From Mesorhizobium qingshengii (GTDB taxonomy: Bacteria; Pseudomonadota; Alphaproteobacteria; Rhizobiales; Rhizobiaceae): a stretch of DNA of 64,000 nucleotides. Both the position numbers and the translations under genes were made by a program. Under the pieces are notes generated by a model. It worked only from the letters and a program-made list of their open reading frames with translations, had not been told where the DNA came from and searched no databases. Location of the stretch: contig NZ_FMXM01000007.1 in the NCBI RefSeq assembly GCF_900103325.1, positions 1 through 64,000 of the forward strand, given 5' to 3'. Of the stretch, positions 34,735 through 43,949 are shown one piece after another (positions within the stretch are counted from its first letter, which is position 1; each line of letters begins with the position of its first letter).

Positions 34735-35706
34735 TTGATCAGATCAGTCGTGCGCGGCACGGGCGCCGCGCTGCCCCGCCGCATCATGAAGAATGCCGAT
34801 TTCGAAGGCATGGTCGAAACGTCGGACGAGTGGATCGCCCAGCGCACCGGTATCCGCCAGCGTCACATCGCGGGTGACGACGAGACGACGGCCTCGCTGG
34901 GCGAAGCGGCCGCGCGCGCCGCGCTAGCCAATGCGGGGCTGACGCCCGATGATATCGATCTGATCGTGCTGGCGACCTCGACGCCCAACAACACCTTTCC
35001 GGCCACAGCGGTCGAGATCCAGCACCGGCTCGGCATGCATCACGGCTTTGCCTTCGATATGCAGGCGGTCTGTTCCGGTTTCGTCTATGCCGTGACCACC
35101 GCCGACCTCTACATCCGTGGCGGCTTGGCCAAGCGCGTGCTGGTGATCGGTGCGGAAACATTCTCGCGCATCCTCGACTGGAGCGACCGCTCGACCTGTG
35201 TGCTTTTCGGCGACGGCGCGGGCGCGCTGGTGCTTGAGGCGGGCGAGGGCGCAGGCACGATCGCCGACCGCGGCGTTCTGGCGGCCAGCCTGCGCTCCGA
35301 CGGCACTCACAAGGACAAGCTTTTTGTCGACGGCGGGCCATCGACCACGGGGACCGTCGGCCATCTCAGGATGGAAGGCCGCGAAGTCTTCAAGCATGCG
35401 GTCGGCATGATCACCGACGTCATCGAGGCGACGTTCTCACAAGCTGGTATCACCGCCGCGGATCTCGACTGGTTCGTGCCGCACCAGGCCAATAAACGCA
35501 TTATTGACGCTTCCGCGAGGAAGCTCGGGATAGAAGAGCAAAAGGTGGTGGTTACGGTCGATTTACACGGTAACACCTCGGCTGCTTCCGTGCCGCTGGC
35601 GCTTGCCGTTGCCGTCGCCGACGGGCGCATCAAGAAGGGCGATCTCGTGCTTCTGGAAGCGATGGGCGGCGGCTTCACCTGGGGCGCTGTTCTCGTTCGC
35701 TGGTAA
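34735..35706 (+). CDS. fabH: Beta-ketoacyl-ACP synthase III
   Basis: A 323-residue thiolase-fold enzyme that starts fatty-acid chains from acetyl-CoA and malonyl-ACP. The catalytic triad is visible: Cys113 in [10 protein letters not shown], His250 in VPHQANKRI, Asn280 in GNTSAASVP. The Gly-rich [15 protein letters not shown] ends the protein. It starts at a TTG (34735) with AGGAAAG upstream; the rare start codon may keep expression low. It is in an operon with plsX. Confidence 0.97.
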   Translation: MIRSVVRGTGAALPRRIMKNADFEGMVETSDEWIAQRTGIRQRHIAGDDETTASLGEAAARAALANAGLTPDDIDLIVLATSTPNNTFPATAVEIQHRLGMHHGFAFDMQAVCSGFVYAVTTADLYIRGGLAKRVLVIGAETFSRILDWSDRSTCVLFGDGAGALVLEAGEGAGTIADRGVLAASLRSDGTHKDKLFVDGGPSTTGTVGHLRMEGREVFKHAVGMITDVIEATFSQAGITAADLDWFVPHQANKRIIDASARKLGIEEQKVVVTVDLHGNTSAASVPLALAVAVADGRIKKGDLVLLEAMGGGFTWGAVLVRW

Positions 35707-35809
35707 GTGCAGAACGCTCCGGTTTCGGTCCTTGACCTTGCCGGATCAATTACTTAGGCTCTGCCGTTGTTGTGCCGAATTTTATGTTTTGAGCTGATGG
35801 GACGGTCGC

Positions 35810-36133
35810 ATGGGGGGAAAGACACTTACGCGCGCCGACCTTGCCGAGGCCGTCTACCGAAAGGTCGGCCTGTCACGCACTGAATCGGCCGAACTCGTTG
35901 AAGCGGTTCTGGACGAAATCTGCGAAGCGATCGTCCGCGGCGAGACGGTGAAACTGTCGTCCTTCGCGACATTCCACGTCCGCTCCAAGAACGAGCGCAT
36001 CGGCCGCAATCCCAAGACCGGCGAAGAGGTGCCGATCCTGCCGCGCCGGGTGATGACGTTCAAGTCGTCGAACGTGTTGAAGAGCCGCATTTTGCGTTCT
36101 CATCAAAGCGGCAAGGCCAAAAGCGGCAAGTAG
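35810..36133 (+). CDS. ihfA: Integration host factor subunit alpha
   Basis: A 107-residue DNA-bending protein of the HU/IHF family. Features: [58 protein letters not shown] with the Pro-containing beta arm, and a basic C-tail (SGKAKSGK). It acts with IHF beta in nucleoid structure and promoters. It lies 103 bases after fabH and 219 bases before the MerR gene, an arrangement widespread in Alphaproteobacteria. Confidence 0.96.
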   Translation: MGGKTLTRADLAEAVYRKVGLSRTESAELVEAVLDEICEAIVRGETVKLSSFATFHVRSKNERIGRNPKTGEEVPILPRRVMTFKSSNVLKSRILRSHQSGKAKSGK

Positions 36134-36257
36134 TCTCGTTCTACTGCGCGGTTGAAAACCGGCCCCTTCATCACGCCGGGCTTGAATATTGCTTCACAAA
36201 CCGCTGAAATAAGGCCCGATTCGGCAGCATGGCTGGATTGGTGTTCTGCGTATGATC

Positions 36258-36333
36258 CATTCCGCGGAAAACGGAATGAGCTTCTCTCTTTGGTGAGCGT
36301 GATCTCGTCTGAAGACCGTTCCGGATCACGCTC
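36258..36333. repeat. Paired palindromic hairpins upstream of MerR gene
   Basis: Two inverted repeats occur in the 219-base gap: CATTCCG (36258-36264) with CGGAATG (36272-36278), and GAGCGTGATC (36295-36304) with GATCACGCTC (36324-36333). The second has 10-bp perfect arms around TCGTCTGAAGACCGTTCCG and resembles the GATCATG class of rhizobial repeat. It ends 19 bases before the MerR gene start. Confidence 0.7.
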
Positions 36334-36352
36334 CAGCGTGAGGATTTCGCCC

Positions 36353-36892
36353 ATGGACAAGAGCCCTGACGCCTTCCGTACCATCAGCGAGGTCGCCGAG
36401 GATCTCGACCTGCCGCAGCACGTGCTGCGCTTCTGGGAAACGCGTTTCAACCAGATCAAGCCGATGAAGCGCGGTGGCGGTCGCCGTTACTACCGACCGC
36501 AGGATGTCGAACTGATCAAGGGCATCCGGCACATGCTCTACGACCAGGGCTACACCATCAAGGGCGTGCAAAAGCTTTTGCGCGAGAATGGCAATCATTT
36601 CCTGGTCGCCATCGGCAATGGCGACATGGCCGCCGTCGAGGCGATCTCGCAGCGAAGGCAGGCCGATCAGGTGCCGCTGACGCCGGCAGCCCAGCCGCGC
36701 GGCGGCGATGACGAACTGGTTGGCCAACCCCGCGTCAAGCCAAGCCGGCGCTTTTTTGGTCTCGGCAAGAGCGATGAGGAAGGTCCGGTTCAGCCGGACG
36801 CGTCGAAACTCTCGCGCGACAATCGCGCCCTGCTGCAGGAGGCGCTGTTCGACCTCCTGGAATGCAAGCGGCTGCTCGACCAGGTGCGCTGA
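36353..36892 (+). CDS. MerR-family transcriptional regulator
   Basis: A 179-residue regulator. The N-terminal MerR helix-turn-helix is clear: [25 protein letters not shown] then [40 protein letters not shown]. The C-terminal half is Pro/Arg/Asp-rich and ends in a short helix ([22 protein letters not shown]), with no metal-binding Cys cluster, so a drug- or metal-sensing role is unlikely. The ATG at 36353 is supported by GAGG upstream and the family start. It is conserved next to ihfA in rhizobia; target genes unknown. Confidence 0.9.
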   Translation: MDKSPDAFRTISEVAEDLDLPQHVLRFWETRFNQIKPMKRGGGRRYYRPQDVELIKGIRHMLYDQGYTIKGVQKLLRENGNHFLVAIGNGDMAAVEAISQRRQADQVPLTPAAQPRGGDDELVGQPRVKPSRRFFGLGKSDEEGPVQPDASKLSRDNRALLQEALFDLLECKRLLDQVR

Positions 36893-36984
36893 CTCGGCAC
36901 CCGAAGCGACTGTGATATTCCTAAAACCGGAACCCGCCTTCGGGTGACGCGTTACGTTTCCTTCTGCAAGCAAGGAAACAAATC

Positions 36985-37287
36985 ATGGCATCGTTCTCGA
37001 CCCTCTCCGATATCGATCTGGACAAGCAGGTTGCTGCTCTCTCCAAGGAACTGGCGGCTCTGAAAAAGGCGGTCTCCAGGCGAGGCGGCGCCGTCTATGA
37101 AGACGGTCGTGATGCCGCGCTCGACACGTATTCCGATCTCGCAGGGCGTTTGCGGGAGGCGATGCCGGCAATCCGCAAGCAGGGCAGGGTGATCGAGAGA
37201 TCGGCTCGCGACCATCCGGCGGTGGCTGCCGCGGTCGGCCTTGTCGTGGTTGGTCTCGTCGCCAGTCTGCTGTTCAGCCGGCGCTGA
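36985..37287 (+). CDS. Small tail-anchored membrane protein, ElaB/YqjD/DUF883-like
   Basis: A 100-residue protein with a charged N-terminal helical region (DLDKQVAALSKELAALKKAV) and a C-terminal membrane helix (HPAVAAAVGLVVVGLVASLLF) ending SRR. This layout and the DHP-A-A-G pattern resemble the ElaB/YqjD ribosome-associated inner-membrane proteins. Sequence-level membership is not certain. An AAGGAAAC site is 5 bases upstream of the ATG. Confidence 0.75.
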   Translation: MASFSTLSDIDLDKQVAALSKELAALKKAVSRRGGAVYEDGRDAALDTYSDLAGRLREAMPAIRKQGRVIERSARDHPAVAAAVGLVVVGLVASLLFSRR

Positions 37288-37344
37288 GTGGTAAGCCTCG
37301 GGCTCAGGCGCCTTCTCCCGAGGCGTTTCCCAAGCCCGACCCGA

Positions 37345-38322
37345 TTAGCGATTTCTGGTGTCGCTCTGGCATCTGGCGCTCAGCGCCTCGGCGTAGAGGC
37401 GCATGGCACCGCTGTGCCGCCGGCGCAGGAATGCGGATTGGTCAAGCCGCCAGCATCGCTCGATTTCCCTGACGATCGCCGGGTTGGTCCAGGTAGCATA
37501 GCCCGCCGCCGAATAGACGGCGATCTCGCCGGCATAGAGACAGTCGTCGGTGACGAGGAAGTCGACACGGATGTAGTCGAGGTCGCCGGCGATGGCTGGC
37601 GCGACCGAGATCGCCTGGCGAACATAGTCGATCAGCCGCGCATTGACGGGCAAGGCCTGATCCTGGCGAGGATAGTCGGGATCGCGACCAGGCAGCGGAT
37701 TGGCTTCGCGGTCAAACAGCAGCGAACGACTGGCTTGCTTATCCTCGACCCAGACATGGGATATCACGCCGCTGCAGACATGAACCTTGATGTCGGTGGC
37801 GATCGTTCCGCCGCTTAGCGCCAGCCGCTGTTCGACGAAGACGGCCGGAACAATCGGCCAATAGGCCCATTCGCCGTCGCGAACGCCGAAGCGCCTCCTC
37901 AACCAGCGGCTGGTACGATAGACGATGGCGTCGCGATCCGGCCGGCCATCGGCGACGAACATGTTCATCTCGCAGCCATGGTTGACTTTCACCACCACGT
38001 CGCCGGCCAGCAATGCCGGCGGGATCGCAGCCGGGTCGCTGCCGGCCCACAGCGTTGCGGGCAGTTTCAGGTCCGGGCAGGCATTATGGATATGGGTCTT
38101 CGCCGCCAGCTTGTCGGTCAGCGTTACGAACAGCGGATTGCGGTCAACGATCTTTCGCCAGAGCAATCGCTCATGATAGCTCCTGGGTTCCGCCGGGTTT
38201 GGCAGGTAACCCAACCGGCGCACGAAGCGCACGATCAGAGCCGGATGCCGAAGGGTAAGCCAGAACCGCGCGGTCGACAGGACAATGCGGCTTGTCCACG
38301 AAACATCGGCCTTGGCCTTCAT
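37345..38322 (-). CDS. TupA-like ATP-grasp protein
   Basis: A 325-residue protein of the ATPgrasp_TupA family: AEPRSYHERLLWRKIVDRNPLFVTLTDKLAAK at about 45-76, then KLPATLWAGSDPAAIPPALL, VVVKVNHGCEMNMFVADG (ATP-grasp lysine region), and DLDYIRVDFLVTDDCLYAGEI with Asp/Glu for Mg. The family is named for teichuronopeptide synthesis and is found in surface polysaccharide modification, ligating an amino compound to a sugar acid. It stands alone here, so the polymer is unknown. The ATG at 38322 was chosen over an upstream TTG. Confidence 0.82.
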   Translation of the reverse strand: MKAKADVSWTSRIVLSTARFWLTLRHPALIVRFVRRLGYLPNPAEPRSYHERLLWRKIVDRNPLFVTLTDKLAAKTHIHNACPDLKLPATLWAGSDPAAIPPALLAGDVVVKVNHGCEMNMFVADGRPDRDAIVYRTSRWLRRRFGVRDGEWAYWPIVPAVFVEQRLALSGGTIATDIKVHVCSGVISHVWVEDKQASRSLLFDREANPLPGRDPDYPRQDQALPVNARLIDYVRQAISVAPAIAGDLDYIRVDFLVTDDCLYAGEIAVYSAAGYATWTNPAIVREIERCWRLDQSAFLRRRHSGAMRLYAEALSARCQSDTRNR

Positions 38323-38482
38323 CAAGATACCTGGGCCTCGTTGGCAAACCCTGATCCGGTGGGAGTGCGCCGGTCAGAAACATCCCGTGCCGTACCGCAA
38401 TTTGCCTTTGCGTGAAAGGTTGGCCAGCGTCGCCGTGGTGGTATTGCGCCGGGATCTTGGAACCAGCGCTGCAATTGGGGAA

Positions 38483-38499
38483 ATTCGAGGACCTCGAAT
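38483..38499. promoter_or_regulatory. 17-bp perfect palindrome between His-rich gene and TupA gene
   Basis: ATTCGAGG-A-CCTCGAAT is an exact inverted repeat 161 bases upstream of the TupA start and 84 bases after the His-rich gene. It could be an operator or a weak transcript-end hairpin (no T-run follows). The rest of the 38323-38582 gap shows nothing. Confidence 0.35.
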
Positions 38500-38582
38500 C
38501 GCGTCGCGCTTCGCGTTGCGCCACCACGGGAAGACCAGCCTTGAACAAGACGCCAAGGCAGGTCTTCTCGCTGGCAGTCCGC

Positions 38583-38780
38583 TTAGTAGGCCTTCTTCAC
38601 GATCTTCTTCACGTGGTGGTGATGATGAACGCGGTGATGGCGGTGGTAGTAGCGATGATGATGGTGGTGACGATGGTGCTTTACCATCGGGGCAGCATCC
38701 GCGCTCGTAGCGCCAATCACCGGCGCCGTGAAAGCAAGTGCAACCGCAAGCCCGAGGGCCGAGAGGAGGGACTTCTTCAT
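38583..38780 (-). CDS. Small secreted His-rich protein
   Basis: A 65-residue precursor: signal peptide (LLSALGLAVALAFTAPVIG, cleavage probably after ADA) then a mature peptide of about 34 residues almost half His and otherwise Lys/Arg/Tyr (MVKHHRHHHHHRYYHRHHR, VHHHHHVKK). AAAAAGGAAAC upstream of the ATG gives a plausible ribosome site. Such peptides occur in rhizobia without known function; binding of Zn, Ni or Cu, or a periplasmic buffer role, is inferred from composition alone. No metal transporter is adjacent. Confidence 0.75.
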   Translation of the reverse strand: MKKSLLSALGLAVALAFTAPVIGATSADAAPMVKHHRHHHHHRYYHRHHRVHHHHHVKKIVKKAY

Positions 38781-38978
38781 GGATCGTTTCCTTTTTAGCA
38801 GGCTGATATAAGTCGGGGCGACAGCCCGACCGCCGCGAATGGGATTACGCTCCTGAATTTTTTCGTCAGTATTTCCCGACTATAGATTTTTGTTTCTGGA
38901 CTGTTTTTGACGAAACGGGCTTCCACCATCATCATCGACAAAGGCCGAAAGTCGCGACCTTGCCGCCGCCTGTTTCGC

Positions 38979-39593
38979 TTACATCGGCGGAACCACACCG
39001 TTGTTTCCGACCACGACGCGACCGGCGCTCAGTGTGCCGTCACCGTCACGCTGAGCGACAACGAAGACCGTCGCGCCTGGTTTGAGATCTGTCGGCGTGG
39101 CGGCTGCAAAGGTCACGACAGGCGTGTTGTCGGGTATGGAGATCTTCTTTGTCTGCCCATTGTCGTAGGTCAGTGTGACGGCTCGCCCGTTTATATCGGT
39201 TACATCGGCGACGGTGCCGTTGGTCATGCGGCTGTTTGGCTGCAGGTCCCAGGGACGGTCACCCTCGCCAGTGCCTTTCAAAGCAGCTGGAAAGACCACC
39301 ACCTCCAGTGCGCCGCTGCCGCCATCCGCTTTCGAGACGGATGCGATGCCGAGGAAATCGCCCTGCTTGATGTCCTTCACGGATGCGTTGGCGACGCCCG
39401 AGATCTTCCACCCGGCATCGAGCTTGATCGCATTGGTGTCGCCCTGGCGGGTTTTCACGGTGAGCAGCGATGGCTCGAAACTGACCACCGTGCCGCGCAC
39501 CCGCAGCGCGTCCGCCGCTTGAGCGCCGGCCGTACCGGCAACGGTGAGGCTGGAGACAGTGCCGAGCACGACCATGAATGTCTTGAAGTTCAT
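38979..39593 (-). CDS. Periplasmic protein of unknown function (DUF5666-like)
   Basis: A 204-residue protein with a signal peptide (MVVLGTVSSLTVAGTAGAQA). The mature part has repeating beta-strand units resembling OB-fold DUF5666 modules: LRVRGTVVSFEPSLLTVKTRQGD, NGTVADVTDINGRAVTLTYDNGQT, then PGATVFVVAQRDGDGTLSAGRVVVG. No catalytic motif is visible. Databases sometimes mislabel relatives as metal ABC transporter permease, but there are no membrane helices beyond the signal. The 38781-38978 gap downstream shows no gene. Confidence 0.72.
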   Translation of the reverse strand: MNFKTFMVVLGTVSSLTVAGTAGAQAADALRVRGTVVSFEPSLLTVKTRQGDTNAIKLDAGWKISGVANASVKDIKQGDFLGIASVSKADGGSGALEVVVFPAALKGTGEGDRPWDLQPNSRMTNGTVADVTDINGRAVTLTYDNGQTKKISIPDNTPVVTFAAATPTDLKPGATVFVVAQRDGDGTLSAGRVVVGNNGVVPPM

Positions 39594-39875
39594 TGCAGAA
39601 ATCCTTCCGGGAAAGAGCTGGCTGGAACCGGATGGTTTTCACGCCAGCGCATTAGAACAACGAACAGGTGGGCCGAAACCACTGAGCAAAAAGGTCCCGA
39701 GCATTCAAAACAACTTGATCGCGGCGTGCGCGCGAGGCGGCCGCACTGGCGCCTGGTTCACGATACCGTGACGCTCCGATTGGCACTTGGCAAATCGCCG
39801 GCGAGCGGGCATCTTCTCGATCGTCTCAGGCAACATCGTCATTTTACCAAACTCTTTCAGCCCACGGAGTTGCCA

Positions 39876-40160
39876 ATGCCCCACAATGCAAGAAGCGAAG
39901 CCCTCTCCGAGCCGCTAGCCAACGGGATCGGGCCAGATTACAGCACCCTCAAAGCGATCCGGGAGACCCTCGGATACAGCGTGGAAAAGTTGTCCCTGAC
40001 ATGTGGTCTGGCGGCCGACGAGATTGAGGATATTGAGAACGGCAGGGCGGCCGACCCGTCGAAGCTGCGTCGTATTGCGTCCGCGCTTCGACTTCCACAG
40101 GACGCTTTCATCGGTTCAGACGTGCGCACACCAGCCGCACAAGGTCGATCCCTGGCATAA
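39876..40160 (+). CDS. XRE-type helix-turn-helix protein
   Basis: A 94-residue protein with one Cro/C1-type helix-turn-helix: LKAIRETLGYSVEKLSLTCGLAADEIEDIENGRAADPSKLRRIASAL (about residues 24-70). No ligand domain follows. An ACGGAG element is 6 bases upstream of the ATG at 39876. It is isolated from any toxin or phage gene, so it is probably a chromosomal regulator of unknown target. A terminator follows. The gap 39594-39875 shows no other gene. Confidence 0.78.
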   Translation: MPHNARSEALSEPLANGIGPDYSTLKAIRETLGYSVEKLSLTCGLAADEIEDIENGRAADPSKLRRIASALRLPQDAFIGSDVRTPAAQGRSLA

Positions 40161-40182
40161 ATCAGCACCAGGCATGCCACAG

Positions 40183-40215
40183 AACCCGCCAGGTTATACC
40201 CTTGGCGGGTTTGTT
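40183..40215 (+). terminator. Rho-independent terminator after XRE gene
   Basis: AACCCGCCA (40183-40191) and TGGCGGGTT (40203-40211) form a 9-bp perfect stem with an 11-nt loop, followed by TGTTGTT. Confidence 0.75.
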
Positions 40216-40343
40216 GTTGGTGCAGCAGTGTTCCCGCCGCTGCAGCTTGCCGATTGATATATCGCCCGTGTTTGTACGCGCGGGCAGATTCACTGTTGCC
40301 CATCAAGTCCGCCGTCCAAGTGTTGAACCGTGGGTTTTTCGAT

Positions 40344-40805
40344 ATGAGCCTGGAATCCGTTCGTGCCTTCTTTGCCGCCCATGCGCCCGACATCGACGTC
40401 ATCGTGACCGAGGCGAGTTCGGCGACAGTGGCGCTGGCGGCCGAGGCGCATAGCGTACTGCCGGCGCAGATCGCCAAGACGATCTGCCTTCGCGTTGGCG
40501 ACCGCACCATGCTCGTCGTCACCAGCGGTATCGCCAGGCTGGACAACCGCAAGTTCAAGGACCAGTTCGGCGGCAAGCCTCGCATGCTGGATGCTGAGGA
40601 GGTTGTCGCCGCCACGAGCCATCCTGTCGGCGGTGTCTGCCCGTTCGGCCTGCCGGCGCCGCTGCCGGTCTACTGCGACGTGTCGCTACGCGAATTCGAC
40701 GAGGTCGTGCCCGCCGCCGGCGCCACCAACGCCGCCGTGCGACTTGCACCGCAGCGCGTGGTTGACCTTACCGGCGCTGAGTGGGTGGATGTGTGCCAGG
40801 GTTAG
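40344..40805 (+). CDS. YbaK/EbsC family aminoacyl-tRNA deacylase
   Basis: A 153-residue single-domain protein of the YbaK/prolyl-tRNA editing superfamily. Motifs: ALAAEAHSVLPAQIAKTICLRV (catalytic Lys in QIAKT, about residue 44), VVTSGIARLDNRKF, and the conserved TSHPVGGVCPFGL about 93-105. It likely hydrolyses mischarged tRNA (Cys- or Ala-tRNA-Pro type). It sits 113 bases before tRNA-Pro on the opposite strand, which may be chance. An ATG at 40344 matches the family start. Confidence 0.87.
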   Translation: MSLESVRAFFAAHAPDIDVIVTEASSATVALAAEAHSVLPAQIAKTICLRVGDRTMLVVTSGIARLDNRKFKDQFGGKPRMLDAEEVVAATSHPVGGVCPFGLPAPLPVYCDVSLREFDEVVPAAGATNAAVRLAPQRVVDLTGAEWVDVCQG

Positions 40806-40917
40806 ACAAACGGGTCGGATTCGACCCGAGGCCTGAGCAACAAGGTAACAGGCACGATCCAAGATTTGGCTGAGCGTCTGGTGAGGCGGACCTTTGGGGG
40901 CAAGTCCTGCTTCGAAA

Positions 40918-40994
<77 letters not shown>

Positions 40995-41048
40995 GACCGG
41001 TCGCGATGTATCGTGATAACCCCGCTCGGGTCAACCGAAATTCGGCAT

Positions 41049-42320
41049 TTATCGCGCGCGTGTGGATCCGGTCGCCGGCGAACCCGGCAATGCCGGCCGC
41101 AACAGCCGCTGATGCCGGTATTCCAGCGCGATTGCACCCCAGATCAGCCCGAGCAGCAGATAGACATGGCGCCAGTGATCGATGTCGATGAAGGTGCCGA
41201 GCCCGATATTGCCGATGAAGGCGACGTAGGCGCACAGGAGGTAGGGTTGCCACGGCCGGTCGCGCAGCAGGATGCGGAATCCGGCCGCTATCGTCCAGGC
41301 GACGAGCGTCAGGAACGACACGAAGCCAAGCCAGCCATAGTCCATCAGCATCTTCAGCCAGATGTCGTGGGTGTCTTCGCCGAAGATCGTGCCGAAGACC
41401 AGCGGGCCGATGCCGAACGGGTGCTCGAGCGCCATCTGGAAGCCGATCGCGTAGCGGGCGAAGCGGCCGAGACGGGCCGTGTCGTAGCTCTGTTCGAGAT
41501 GGGCGCGGTTGGAAAACATCTCCGCCACGCCGGGCAACTGCAAGATGACGATCATGGCGATGACCAGAAGCGATAGCGCGGCGATCGTCATCACCACGAC
41601 GCGCAGCCGGAACATGCCGCTGGCGCTCTGCAGGAACAGGCAGCCGGTGAGCAGGATGGCCGAGACGCCGAACATGCCCCAGGCGCCGCGCGAGAAGGAG
41701 AAGAAGATGCCGGCGGTGATGATCAGCAGCGGCACCGCCGCCAGCGGCATGCGCCGGATTGGCCCGGTCAGCAGCAGGTAGAGCAGATAGATGCCAGGCA
41801 GCACGAGGAATGGCCCGAAGACGTTCGGGTCCTGGAAGGCGCCGGCGGCACGGTCGTATTTGGTGAACATTTCCGCGCCCGGAAAGGCGTGGAAATAGCC
41901 GGCAATGCCGAGCAGCGAGGTGATCACCGCCGACACGACATAGGCGAAGAAGATCAGCCGGTAGAGGCTGGGTTGCACCGCCGTCACCGAGGCGAAGAAC
42001 ACGGCGGTGAAGGCGAGAAACAGCGAAACGGAGAGATAGAGCGGGGTGTTGGCGAGGTCCGACATTTGCGTCATGGCGATCATGCCGCCGATGTTCATCG
42101 TCACCAGCAGCACCAGCAGCGGCAGCGCCGCACGCGAAATCCTCAGGCCGAAGAGCGCCCAGATGGCGATCAGCCCGGCCATATAGAGTTCATAGGGCGC
42201 CGGTTCGCTGATGACGAAGCCGGACAGGAATATGCCGAGGAAAACCGCTGCTGATGAGATCAGCGCGATCAGCTTGGCGTTGACCGCGCCCAGTGGCAGC
42301 TCGTGGGAAATCGCGCTCAA
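41049..42320 (-). CDS. O-antigen ligase/polymerase (Wzy/WaaL-type) membrane protein
   Basis: A 423-residue membrane protein with about ten to twelve helices and the large periplasmic loop with the Wzy_C signature region: GIFFSFSRGAWGMF about residue 240 and ALEHPFGIGPLVFGTIFGEDTHDIWLKMLMDYGWLG about 330, typical of O-antigen ligases/polymerases. It probably polymerises or transfers the repeat unit of the exopolysaccharide made by this cluster. The start is a TTG that overlaps the sugar-transferase stop (TTGA). It is the last gene of a four-gene minus-strand run (wza-like, GT4, sugar transferase, ligase). Confidence 0.85.
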   Translation of the reverse strand: MSAISHELPLGAVNAKLIALISSAAVFLGIFLSGFVISEPAPYELYMAGLIAIWALFGLRISRAALPLLVLLVTMNIGGMIAMTQMSDLANTPLYLSVSLFLAFTAVFFASVTAVQPSLYRLIFFAYVVSAVITSLLGIAGYFHAFPGAEMFTKYDRAAGAFQDPNVFGPFLVLPGIYLLYLLLTGPIRRMPLAAVPLLIITAGIFFSFSRGAWGMFGVSAILLTGCLFLQSASGMFRLRVVVMTIAALSLLVIAMIVILQLPGVAEMFSNRAHLEQSYDTARLGRFARYAIGFQMALEHPFGIGPLVFGTIFGEDTHDIWLKMLMDYGWLGFVSFLTLVAWTIAAGFRILLRDRPWQPYLLCAYVAFIGNIGLGTFIDIDHWRHVYLLLGLIWGAIALEYRHQRLLRPALPGSPATGSTRAR

Positions 42321-43852
42321 TAGGCGTTTTCCGTGTTCAGCAACCGGATCGGCGTCAGGAACAGAATTCGCAAGTCGAACAGCAGCGACCAGTTCTCGAT
42401 GTAATAGAGGTCGTACTCCGTCCGCATGCGGATCTTCTCGTTGGTGTCCATCTCGCCGCGCCAGCCATTGATCTGCGCCCAGCCGGTGACGCCGGGCTTG
42501 ACCTTGTGGCGCGCGAAATAGCCGTCGACCACTTCGTTGTAGAGGAGGTTGTGAGACTGCGCGGCGATGGCGTGCGGGCGCGGGCCGACAAGCGACAGCG
42601 AGCCCAGCAGCGAGTTGAAGAATTGCGGCAGCTCGTCGATCGAGGTCTTGCGGATGAAGCGGCCGACGCGGGTGACGCGCGGGTCGTTCCTGGTCACCGT
42701 CTGCTTGGCGGTCGGGTCCGACCGGTCCGTGTACATCGAGCGGAACTTGTAGACCTCGATGATCTCGTTGTTGAAGCCGTGCCGCTTCTGGTGAAACAGC
42801 ACGGGTCCCTTGCTGTCGAGCTTGATGGCGATGGCTGTCGCCAGCATCACAGGAGAGAATACGACGATGCCGATGAGGCTGAAGACGATATCGAAGGCAC
42901 GCTTGGCGACCGAATCCCAGTCGTTGATCGGCTTGTCGAAGATGTCGAGCATCGGCACCGAGCCGATGTAGGAATAGGCGCGCGGACGAAATTGCAGTGC
43001 GTTCGAATGTGCCGACAGGCGGATATCGACCGGCAGCACCCACAGCTTCTTCAACAGCTGCAGCACGCGCGACTCGGCCGTCAGCGGCAGCGACACGATC
43101 AGCATGTCGATGCGGGCGATGCGGGCGAACTCGATCAGTTCGGAAATGGTGCCGAGCTTGGGATAGCCGGCGACGATGGGCGGCGAGCGCTTGTCGCCGC
43201 GATCGTCGAAGATGCCGCAGATACGGATGTCGTTGTAGGGCTGCTTTTCAACGGAGCGGATCAGGACTTCCGCCGCCTTGCCGCCGCCGACGATGACGGC
43301 GCGCCGCTCCATGCGGCCGTCGCGCGCCCAGCGCCGGATCAGCTTCGACATCACCAGCCTGAGGCCGAAGATGAGGACGAAACCGACGACGAACCAGGTG
43401 CCGAACAGCAGGCGTGAATAGTCTTCCGACATCTTCATGGCGAAGGCAGTCAACGCCATCAGGGCGAAGGTGCCGGCCCAGACCAGCAGGACGCGGCCAA
43501 AATTGGCGATCGGCCGCATCAGGGCAACAACCTGGTAGCAGTCGGTGACGTCGAGCAGCACCACGGCAAGGAAGGACGTGGCGGCAATCGCCAGCGGGTA
43601 CTGCCAGGAGAGATAGTTGAAGAACCCGACGTAATAGAAATAGGAGCAGAGCCCGGACAGGAACAGCAGCCCGAATTCGACCATGCGCAGGACGCCGCTG
43701 ACCATGATCGGCGACATCGTATCGCGCCTGTACTGCGACGCGACCTGGCGGGCGACGTCGTTCATGCCGCCGGGCGTATCGCCGTCGGTCGGGGCGTCGA
43801 ATTTACGCACCGCCTCTGCTGAAAAGCGGCGCGCGGGGTCGATCTCGTTCAT
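42317..43852 (-). CDS. Undecaprenyl-phosphate sugar phosphotransferase (WbaP/ExoY/PssA-like)
   Basis: A 511-residue polyprenol-phosphate sugar-1-phosphate transferase. It has N-terminal helices (residues about 55-165), a CoA-binding-like domain ([18 protein letters not shown] about 180-290) and a C-terminal bacterial sugar transferase domain ([74 protein letters not shown]). It starts repeat-unit assembly on undecaprenyl phosphate, probably with glucose or galactose. It overlaps the ligase gene by 4 bp. The ATG at 43852 begins [10 protein letters not shown]. Confidence 0.93.
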   Translation of the reverse strand: MNEIDPARRFSAEAVRKFDAPTDGDTPGGMNDVARQVASQYRRDTMSPIMVSGVLRMVEFGLLFLSGLCSYFYYVGFFNYLSWQYPLAIAATSFLAVVLLDVTDCYQVVALMRPIANFGRVLLVWAGTFALMALTAFAMKMSEDYSRLLFGTWFVVGFVLIFGLRLVMSKLIRRWARDGRMERRAVIVGGGKAAEVLIRSVEKQPYNDIRICGIFDDRGDKRSPPIVAGYPKLGTISELIEFARIARIDMLIVSLPLTAESRVLQLLKKLWVLPVDIRLSAHSNALQFRPRAYSYIGSVPMLDIFDKPINDWDSVAKRAFDIVFSLIGIVVFSPVMLATAIAIKLDSKGPVLFHQKRHGFNNEIIEVYKFRSMYTDRSDPTAKQTVTRNDPRVTRVGRFIRKTSIDELPQFFNSLLGSLSLVGPRPHAIAAQSHNLLYNEVVDGYFARHKVKPGVTGWAQINGWRGEMDTNEKIRMRTEYDLYYIENWSLLFDLRILFLTPIRLLNTENAY

Positions 43853-43949
43853 GGGGCTTTTCCGCAAGCTTCCCTGCGGTGAATAGCAAAAGAGAGCTAA
43901 GAAACCCTTGAAACAACAGGTGGCTTTGGAATGGCTTGGGGTTTGCGGC

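Noticed and set aside
38979..39593. Metal ABC transporter permease label for this family.
   Set aside because: The protein has only a signal peptide and beta-rich repeats, with no transmembrane helices for a permease.
39876..40160. XRE protein as antitoxin of a toxin-antitoxin pair.
   Set aside because: No small toxin-like gene is adjacent; both neighbours are unrelated (periplasmic protein and YbaK).
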